The notes under the pieces were generated by a model that searched no databases, was not told the DNA's origin, and saw only the letters and a list, made by a program, of their open reading frames with translations. From Scleroderma bovista (Eukaryota; Basidiomycota; Agaricomycetes; Boletales; Sclerodermataceae), in the NCBI GenBank assembly GCA_037178675.1, contig JAYMGJ010000240.1:1-64000 (forward strand): a stretch of 64,000 nucleotides of DNA, written 5' to 3'. Both the position numbers and the translations under genes were made by a program. Shown in pieces: positions 56,835-64,000 of this stretch. Numbering within the stretch: the stretch's first letter is position 1; every line of letters begins with the position of its first letter.

Positions 56835-58800
56835 AACCTGAGAAAATAAGTCGTTCCTCTAAGTACAGGTCAGCGGTACACTAGGGGAGACTCGGAGAGA
56901 GGTGAAGGAAGGCGGAGGTCATTGAGACGCGTTATCTACTCCCACGGCGAAGCCTGATGTACTTCCTTCCTAGCCGGACGGTCATGATCGGTTTCGACGG
57001 AATTCTTGGCTTCTGGCGTACCACGTTGGGTGATTGGCGCGTTACTGCGTTGGGAACTGGCTTCTGGGGACCCTGTACACTGCCAACGGCGAAAGTAAAT
57101 ATAGGTGGACAACTAAAGATATCCTCGCTTTCATTTGTATCTATTTGTCCCTAAGTTCTAACACTATATGCCTTGTTTCTCTAGTCACCTTCTTAGTCAT
57201 ACAAATCCATAGGCTTCTCATCTTGTGAGTTTCAATTGAGATCTTGTCTGGTAAGTTGCGTCGCGTTTTCACTATCTCGACCGTTGCTTCCTTGATTGCA
57301 GCTCGTGGGGGCCAGACTTTGTTCATCATCGCTAAATTCCTGCCCACACTCCCACTGCTTCCCAGATCATCAGCAATATATTTACGCCTTCCAATTTCCA
57401 TTCGATGGCCCCGCATTGACCGCATCGCGTTGTTGTGACCAAGGTAGGCGTTCTCAATATTTGCCATCCGACTGACATTCCCAGGTTAGAATTTAAGTCT
57501 TCCATGTAGGCGTTTGGGTCCAATGGCTTTGTAGGAACGTTTTCAGGACTTTTCAGGTGGCCTGGACGACACTGGTAAGTCATTATCTCGTGATCGCTGG
57601 GTCTTGTGGTATTTTTTGCAGCTACCCACGCTTCCTTGACTCGCGTCGACTCAACGTCGCCGCCGCTCATTGTACTGCCATCACCATCTTTTCGTTTGCC
57701 CTGCCACCGCCACCACTTCCTCAACTGACCCCATCCCAATTCGTCCAAAGATATCGAAACGCTCGACTTGCAGTCTCAATCGCCGCATCCTGTGGTACGT
57801 ACATATATGTTCCCATTGTCAATGTTAACTCGTTTTCATCAATCAGGAGGTCTTGCTGCATCGGTTTCAGGTTTGTCTGGTACGTATTGCACCTCCATCT
57901 TGTTTCAATGCATTCTGACATCATCTTCATGTCGTTTCAGCCGTACCCATATCATTTCTAACGCTGTGCACGTCTGTGCACCAATCGACGCGCTAATACA
58001 GTTACCGATGCCATTCGACTGGTCTGCATGGCTTCTTCCACCTTGGCAAGTTTGGTGATTTTATCTTTTTTTTTCATTTTTCTGTTGAGCCTGTAGGCAT
58101 TATTACGTCATTTTCCGTGCTGTGCACGTCCATGTGCACCCTCGACGTGTCCGGTGCTCCACCTGGAGTATGCGCTGCCTTGCGGCTTCGGCACCCAAGT
58201 ACATGCCCGTACCATTTCCGTGGTCCTTCCTGATCATTTCAGTGCTGTGCGACATGCTAGACACATCCGTCAGCCCCTTTGAAGTCACTGGACCCCTCTA
58301 TGCACCATCTCGCACCTCCAGCACCCATATATGCACCCCTACCATCATTGCGGCCCGTTTCAAGCCCTCCGCCATCTCCTGCTTGCACTCGGGTGGCCTG
58401 CTCCAATTTGGCAGCCTCTCCTGTGCCTCTCACAACCCTTGTGGCTCGCCCCGCATTTTGTGCACTTGCTCTGGCACCTCAGGTATGCTTTCTTCTTCAT
58501 TTCTGACTCCTTTCAGCATGTCCGACTCCTGGGTTTCCTCGCGTTGCAGATCTGCGCTTGTGCTCCATGCTCTGGCCATATCCTTGCTCCTGACGGTCAG
58601 GGCATTTGGAGGCATGTCAGGCGTGGTCATCAAGTTGGGGCATGCTAGTGGATGTGAACATAGTTGTGAAGGTAGTATTACTATATATCGATGGTCAGAA
58701 CAAGTCGAAATAGCTGGAAATAAGTGACGCATGACATAGCTATTTTTTCCTGCACTTTACTCTGTGCCATTTAAGGCCCTGGGAGTGCTGGAGTGCACGC
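56835..58800 (+). other. Possible spliced transcript, unassigned
   Basis: The plus strand shows a series of GT..AG segments of 45-65 bp with good borders: 57250-57300 (GTAAGTTGCG..TTGCAG), 57442-57484, 57572-57621, 57796-57848, 57880-57940. Between them lie short GC-richer blocks, one with a coding-like run (RRLNVAAAHCTAITIFSFAL). Further right, 58122-58727 is an open frame without recognisable domains. I cannot decide between a gene and a long non-coding RNA. Confidence 0.25.
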
Positions 58801-59149
58801 TAGTAAACCTTTGACTCGTCCTAATACTATTGCTTACTCTGTGCCACTCGTCGGATACCCTCAGCGGTATGGCAAGAGAGGATCCACACTGGCTAGTACC
58901 AGTGTGGTGCTGCACGGGGACGAGAAAAGTGCTGGCGTGCTCCCGAAAGGGACATTCTCGCCCGGCTGGCCTGTGGGAACAGCCTCGAGCGCTGTTGGCT
59001 TCGCTGACAAAGAAGCCTCCTTGTCCCCACCCGCCTTCACCCAGTTTTTCAGACCATCCTTGCGTTGGGTCGCTGCCAGCTCACACGCTTCGGCCTACTC
59101 CCTTCGTATGTGGTAGATGGTAGTTCACCTAAACAGCCCCGGAAGGGCG

Positions 59150-59206
59150 GCGGTCGGGGTAGCGGTTTAAGCCCCCTGATGAGAGCTTTCGCAGGCTCGA
59201 AACCGC
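59150..59206 (+). ncRNA. Type III hammerhead ribozyme
   Basis: All conserved core positions are present in order. Stem III strand GCGGT with cleavage triplet GTC (cut after C59155); stem I hairpin 59156-59175 (GGGG..CCCC plus a U-G pair); CTGATGA (59176-59182); stem II 59183-59198 (GAGCTT/AGGCTC, 6 bp with one wobble, loop TCGC, with the required G-C closing pair); GAAA (59199-59202); closing strand ACCGC (59202-59206) pairs with GCGGT. Self-cleavage is the known activity of this motif. Stem III is short (5 bp), so activity may depend on longer-range structure or dimers. Confidence 0.85.
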
Positions 59207-59338
59207 ACACCCAAACCCGCCCCTTTACCTGTCCCTGTGTGTACTGTACGCGGCCCCGATCTTAGGAGAGGGGCGTCCGACGGACACGACAAACAGATTT
59301 GATCGCCCGGGATACCTTTCTTCGCACACAGACTATAC

Positions 59339-59361
59339 ACTACCCCCCTTCGGGGGGTAGT
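59339..59361 (+). terminator. 10-bp GC-rich perfect hairpin
   Basis: ACTACCCCCC and GGGGGGTAGT pair perfectly around TTC. It lies 133 bp after the ribozyme and could close the structured RNA. Terminator function is a guess. Confidence 0.35.
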
Positions 59362-59804
59362 CTGGGCAACTGTTGTCGGCACCATTCGGCACCTCGGTTT
59401 TTTACCTCACAACTAATGGAATGGCTGACGTAATCACACGCATTTAACAGAATTTCACGAAGTCCCTTCGCCCCCTTAAACTAACGTTCGCGCTGCTGCG
59501 ACTCGCACACCAGCGTACGACGCCGATCACCCTGACCACCATCGACAACGAAAATAACCATCACCACCACCACCAGCGGCATCGACCACATCACCTCACC
59601 GCGATTGCACCCACAAGTATGTTTTCTTTTTCGTTTACTAACTATCATCACAGGTCCTCTGCATGCACACAATGATGAGACATGGTATTTTGATTATACA
59701 ATATCGGTCAAGTGATCGTACTCTCCGCAGTGACACCTAGTCTAAGCTAAACTTTCTTCCTAGAGGAGTGGCACCAGGGACATCCGTCATCATCGATGTA
59801 CGAG
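59362..59804 (+). repeat. Spacer with third copy of the intron-bearing repeat module
   Basis: At about 59530-59670 an ACC/CAC-rich run is followed by GTATGTTTTC..CACAG (59617-59653, with TACTAAC at 59636-59642) and GGTCCTCTGCATGCACAC, matching the modules at 444-515 and 891-950. The remainder shows nothing I can identify. Confidence 0.45.
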
Positions 59805-62047
59805 TTATGTTTTCGACTTTATTTGGCGCAGAAGAAGCCTCCCAAGAGGAGGAACACTCGTTACGTTTAGGGGATCAGCGACGATGTATTTTCCACCCTC
59901 GATTTCCGGCGTGGAAGTTGCTAGCAAGGCAAGTGTGATCATCTTGATTTCTATTTACTGATTTAAGTGACGAAGGTCGCGTTATTTGTACCGATATACT
60001 TACCACTAACTGCTAGAATGCGTCCAGGACACGCCCATCTTCCGAAACCGAACGGCAAGTAACCTTGCCCAACTGTTGATGAGGCAGGTCCTTCCTCCCA
60101 CCGACAGGGGTTAAATTCTGTGACCCCTTTGCCATACATTGTTTGGCTACGATGGATAAGAGTGGTCAAAGGGTAAATGAGATTGTCTGCGCATGCACGG
60201 TAAGCAAGGTTCATACCATAACCAAGGACGGCAAACCTTTTGGAATGACGTGTTCACCAAGTGGGACGTCGCGAGTTGTCGCTCGGACGACACTCAGTGT
60301 GTCTCCTTTCGTTCTAAAGACTTCGCGTATGAATGAATCTAGCGTCGTCGAACGACGTAAGGCTTCGTATGATAGCCTTTGAATCCCATTGTTATCGATG
60401 CTGTCCGCAACGACAGACAGCTCTTCGCGTATGGCAGGTATGTATTCCTTTCGCGTAGACAACTCGAACACGACCCAGACTGCGACAGCTGCCGTCTGAT
60501 GGACAGACGCAAAGATAAAGCTGCGTCGTCAGGCAGTTTAGGTGAGTGAAAATTGACGCATGCAGGACAAATCAACATACCCAAGGACCAATGTGGACAC
60601 CCACAATGTCGAAAGGATCGAAACATGACCTTGATCATCGGTGTACATCCTGGCGATGTAGTGGACTAGCGGCTCCTGAGAGTGGGTCAGATCATACGCA
60701 ACCGCTGTAGTAGGTACATTTACGTCATGTGTTTCTTCCTCGTCAAGCTCATCCAACGTGCGTGTGTGTAGGGGTCGGTATTTGCGACCACGGATCTCCT
60801 TCCATATAATTGGAACGATGACACGGAAATATTTGAAGATGATAATCCCCGACACCAATCTAACCCTAGGTATTCGCTTACTCCTTGGACGGGGCAAGGG
60901 AATCTACGGTGCGTACCATGTGACAACTTTCCAGAGCGTTGGATATGTCCGTGCGAAAGGCGAAGTGTTTTGGTACATCCCAGTCATGACCGCAATTGCA
61001 TGTGCGGTTTCCTCTGTGACTTGTAGGTTGAGATCATTTACGTTATGCTGGAGGTGATAATTGTGATAGGTCATGAGTACCAAAGGTATTGTGGTGACTA
61101 CTCGATGTGCTTACCTTTCCCAGAGCAGCGATCAGCATTGCCTCTGCGATGCAACGATGCACATGTGCGAATAGATCGACGCCTTTTCCAGACAGTTGTG
61201 ATTCGTTTATCATTTCTTTTGCGCAATTGTTGAAAGTAGGAAATACTGACATACACACAAGGCAGCGTCAGCGCCCGGGACCATATCCTTCGAGGCTAGT
61301 ACTTACTTTGATCTACTAGTTTATCTATTCTTGAGATGATCCCGCCGGCGACCATCATGTGCACATTCTTGAAGAATCTTCCCTTGCTCAGGGGCATCAA
61401 AAACCACAGATTTAGGATCTACGGTTACATCGTATGTCAACACGTCATATCATTTATTTTAGATTACTTACCCTTGCCGTTCCGTGTTCGAAGCTGAAGT
61501 CATGGTCATCTGCCAAGACATCTTTCGTGAGTTCTTCGTTAACAATATACTCGAGCTGTGTAGACGCTTTAGAACACGATTGAAGAGAAGGAGATCCGAC
61601 ACACTCTTCCTTTCCTCCGCACACCAATGACAGGCCCGTGTTTCAGTATTGCCGATTCATAGGCTTCCTGAGGACGTGTGAACATTTCGTCCGCCTGGCC
61701 AGGTAGTAGTAAGTTAAATCCGAGATTAGGATAACATAACTCACAGGAATATCTATTATTGGAGGATATCGATATGCTTGGCTGTTATTTGACAGCTGTT
61801 GGGTATAAAGTGAGGTTTTCTCCACATATTAGCAAATTACACTCACCTTGGAACGTTTCCGTTGTCGGATGAACAGAAAGAAAATGGCGAAAAGAATTAG
61901 GGTCCCCAAAATTGGTAGTCGGCGGGCGTATCGTGCCGGAAGTGTATGGAAGATGAGAAGCGAAGGCGTGTCGGAATAAGATGCGCAGTGATCAGCTGCA
62001 GCCAGTGTGGGGAAACGGGGCAATGATCCCGTGGCTGGAGACTCCAT
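59805..62047 (-). CDS. Cytochrome P450 monooxygenase (multi-exon)
   Basis: Membrane-anchored heme monooxygenase. Read from ATG 62047: N-terminal hydrophobic anchor LPILGTLILFAIFFLFI followed by basic residues; RPQEAYESAILKHGPVIGVR; ILNLWFLMPLSKGRFFKNVH; MINESQLSGKGVDLFAHVHR; I-helix IFASVHQTAAVAVW; K-helix ExxR in FIREVFRTKG; FNPCRWEE (PERF-type); heme-binding FGFGRWACPG near 60020-60050 with the Cys ligand; stop TAA at 59805-59807 after RQIKSKT. Introns are about 33-70 bp with GT..AG. Phases fit wherever I checked, for example the last one, about 59936-59991. Several junctions are inferred by family expectation. The I-helix resembles ent-kaurene-oxidase-like fungal P450s. Substrate unknown. 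A frame problem around exon 3 (about 61560-61620) cannot be excluded. Confidence 0.85.
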
Positions 62048-62538
62048 TGACCTCTACCTTGGTATTCTGATTGGAGGAACAGAACGAGATTTATCTGCTG
62101 GTATACCATCTTTCTTATACTTCCAGTTCGCCGCGTGTGCTCCCCTACAATGGCTAACGGCAGCATTTTTCTGGCGCAGCTGCGGAGAAAGCTAGTCTCG
62201 AATCAGGCGTTACAGTGCCCTCGGCATATGCCAGAGACCATAACGTATTGGAACGTTCCATAACAATCACTGATCTAGCCACAAGATCACGCTCAGTTCA
62301 TCCGCCACGCAATAGACGCCTATTTTCCGATCCCCCCTGATTTTGACTATCACTATTTCGGCTCCTTCGAGGCCACTATGGGCGAGTTTCTCCCCACATA
62401 GGAAAGTTCCCTGAGGGATCCAAAGGACGCTATGATGAGTTGGGGAGTCTGGGAGTGTCAAGGGGGATACCATTCATGTAAATTGTGGGCTGGTGCCACT
62501 GCATCGACCAACCTGCTCGTTAATTTTCCAACTTAATA
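62048..62538. other. Upstream region of the P450 gene
   Basis: Probably holds the P450 promoter. No TATA box is obvious close to the start. Short frames here show no conserved motif. Confidence 0.35.
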
Positions 62539-62617
62539 CAAGCGGTCTTGTATGGAATGCCGGAGCACAGTGCTTCTTTGGGGCGTGGTTGTCCGGCATT
62601 CTATACAAGACCGCTTG
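62539..62617. repeat. 26-bp hairpin (near-perfect inverted repeat)
   Basis: Arms 62539-62564 and 62592-62617 pair over 26 bp with a single G-U wobble around a 27-base loop. The arm begins CAAGCGGTCTTGTATGG. It could be a small-RNA precursor, a foldback element or a replication/transposition end. No flanking duplication is obvious. Confidence 0.8.
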
Positions 62618-63173
62618 CATCGAGGCAAGTGATAATCGATAATCGATTGCTGTAATCAACGAGGCAGGTTGGTCCGCCCCGCAACTTACATAAATCGTAC
62701 CCCTTTACACTCATCAACTACTAGTTGATGCGAACAGCCTTGCGACCTGTACATACATCTCGATCAACTTGATTGGCACGCAGCTTTGCCATGCCATTAT
62801 TTATTACTACTACATTTGGTGCCAACCGGGAGCTTTGAAATGGATTTAACAAACTGCTTCTGAGCTGTGATGGAATACTATGAAGCCGACGATGCCAATC
62901 GCACGCTATTTATTGTGTACAGCTGAGTGTACAATTTAGATATACTATGTAGTAACCCGCACTATTAGTATGTGTTGGTCAGGAAATAGTCTAAGAATAG
63001 GAGGATAGATAATGAGGAGAGAGTGAGAACAAATTGACTGGCTACGCTCAAAGAGCTCGGGTATAAGAAAATGTTTGTCTTTCCGCAGAGACGCAGTGGT
63101 AAGACAACGCAGACTAAAGAAAAGAAGATGTGGAATATCGGCACCTTAGGCACCAGTTCTCGGTGGCAATAGA
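62618..63173. other. Spacer without recognisable features
   Basis: No gene or RNA supported. Confidence 0.35.
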
Positions 63174-63410
63174 GGTCTCTCAGACGGGGTTTTTATGTCG
63201 TGAGAAACCCATCTGAGAGACCAACCATCCGCACCGGGATTTGCCGCCCCTATTCGGCTAGTCCCGAATAGTGTTCATTTCGTCGGCTTCACGCCGGCAT
63301 AGCCTCTACGATCACTCTAGACCCTCTGCCGAGGCTCATCTGAGCCTCCTTGGCTTCTTGATTTTTATTAATAGTTGTTCACCGCTCTAGGTCACCTTGT
63401 CTAACAAGGT
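63174..63410. repeat. Series of four hairpins downstream of the Helitron-type gene
   Basis: 63174-63222 (GGTCTCTCAGA..TCTGAGAGACC, about 14-17 bp), 63250-63271 (CTATTCGG/CCGAATAG), 63332-63349 (GAGGCTCA/TGAGCCTC), 63394-63410 (ACCTTGT/ACAAGGT). They lie just past the 3' end of the helicase gene. Helitron 3' ends carry a hairpin, but a CTRR terminus was not identified. Confidence 0.6.
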
Positions 63411-63541
63411 CACTCCCACCCGAAATGTGTCAACATATTTTGAACGTCCGCGATGTCATGAATTTCACTGTCCGTTGGTATTCATGCCATCTCCGATTCA
63501 ATCACGATTGGTTAGCTGTACATCCATTCTTACTACGACCA

Positions 63542-64000
63542 CTATGTTAATGCCTGTTGTGTAATGGCTTCCTGCCATTTCTCTTTTGATCTTTTATCGA
63601 GTACATCAAGCCGTTCATCCTCAATCCATAAGTGTTCGCTGGGGTGATGGGTAAATAAATGTTCATCGAAATCGCGCAATAGGTGCACGGTGTTTCTTCC
63701 GCGACTGTGTGATAATGCGACGTATGCGTTGAAAGGAGTCAGTTTGCCAGTCGGAGGAGTGCCGAGATCGATTATGCAATGCTCTATTGTTTGGGCTGGG
63801 GAACAATAGTCGGTGAACACGTATGCGGGCGTGACTGGAAGTTGTTGCCTGGTGACTGTAACTTTGTTGCCACTAGATGTCACAACGCTGAATGTCCTCA
63901 TCAGGGGCGTAATCGGAAGTACTCCCGTCTCTAATCCTGGCAGCGGGTCGGCTTTGGTGCATATCATTCGCACAAGAATGTAAAGAGGTGGGTATTGCAG
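63542..64000 (-). CDS. Helitron-type helicase, C-terminal end (partial)
   Basis: The minus-strand frame runs in from the right window edge (..QYPPLYILVRMICTKAD) and ends at 63542. Motifs: GVLPITPLMRTFSV, RQQLPVTPAYVFTDYCSPAQ, YVALSHSRGRNTVHLLRDFD, the C-terminal PIF1-like helicase block of fungal Helitron proteins (rolling-circle transposition). The Rep and Walker motifs, if present, lie outside the window. No stop or frameshift in the visible part, so the source element may be young. A cellular PIF1-type helicase is a less likely alternative because of the TDYxSPAQTIEHCIIDL / ALSHSRGR form and the repeat setting. Confidence 0.82.
   Translation of the reverse strand: MQYPPLYILVRMICTKADPLPGLETGVLPITPLMRTFSVVTSSGNKVTVTRQQLPVTPAYVFTDYCSPAQTIEHCIIDLGTPPTGKLTPFNAYVALSHSRGRNTVHLLRDFDEHLFTHHPSEHLWIEDERLDVLDKRSKEKWQEAITQQALT

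Larger units (their letters stand above)
58855..59361 (+). ncRNA. GC-rich, hairpin-dense block around a hammerhead ribozyme
   Basis: Consecutive strong hairpins: 58855-58870 (ATACC/GGTAT), 58884-58907 (CCACACTGG/CCAGTGTGG, 9 bp perfect), 58921-58960 (CGAGAA/TTCTCG enclosing TCCC-GAAA-GGGA with a GNRA loop), 58997-59017 (GGCTTC/GAAGCC), 59150-59206 (hammerhead), 59253-59274 (GCCCC/GGGGC), 59275-59285 (GTCC/GGAC), 59339-59361 (10 bp). No long coding frame fits. This density is unlike the neighbouring sequence. Confidence 0.5.

Noticed and set aside
58122..58727. A 201-codon plus-strand gene
   Set aside because: No domain, unusual Cys/Ser/His composition, and overlapping open frames in other phases; kept only as a possible transcript.
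1..64000. CRISPR arrays, operons, ribosome binding sites
   Set aside because: Spliced eukaryotic genes and retrotransposons throughout; no regularly spaced short direct repeats.

Overview
The window looks like a repeat-rich nuclear segment of a mushroom-forming basidiomycete (Agaricomycetes). Genes carry very short GT..AG introns. The chromovirus-type Ty3/gypsy polyprotein, the Tnp2 and KDZ transposase remnants, the Helitron helicase and the multi-exon P450 are all of basidiomycete kind. Species cannot be named from sequence alone. Roughly the first 54.8 kb is a graveyard of nested mobile elements; the last 9 kb is a quieter genic flank.

Layout. 1-2.9 kb: end of a long solo LTR (family A), intron-bearing degenerate repeats, and a TIR element with triplet repeats. 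2.9-12.3 kb: Ty3/gypsy element 1 with a 5-bp target duplication (AGTAC). Inside its pol sits a 3-kb LTR of family B (4-bp duplication), and inside that a 641-bp solo LTR (family C, ATGTG duplication). 12.8-17 kb: remnant of a Tnp2 (CACTA-type) transposase, followed by an opposing hypothetical gene. 20-22.4 kb: internally deleted Ty1/copia element with its 3' LTR. 22.4-29 kb: family A and B LTRs in both orientations, two of them in or beside the coding sequence of other TE-associated genes. 29.9-37.5 kb: gypsy element 2, decayed by C-to-T/G-to-A change and invaded by a hAT transposon. 38.7-39.4 kb: inverted pair of tRNA-derived SINEs. 40.2-52.7 kb: more A, B and C LTRs, a broken zinc-cluster-like gene, a 1.27-kb hAT-type element and a KDZ transposase fragment. 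53.2-54.8 kb: small non-autonomous LTR element. 55.6-56.8 kb: seven-transmembrane protein gene with one in-frame stop. 58.8-59.4 kb: GC-rich, hairpin-dense block containing a textbook hammerhead ribozyme core. 59.8-62 kb: cytochrome P450. 63.5-64 kb: C-terminal end of a Helitron-type helicase running off the edge.

Most notable: (i) the type III hammerhead ribozyme at 59150-59206 inside a structured RNA-like block; (ii) an ORF of about 110-165 codons carried inside the long LTR families A and B, whose differences between families fall mainly at third codon positions; (iii) an antisense, intron-containing gene (coiled coil plus cysteine cluster) between pol and the 3' LTR of the gypsy family; (iv) a 26-bp near-perfect hairpin at 62539-62617. 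All comparisons were made by eye within the window; no database was searched.
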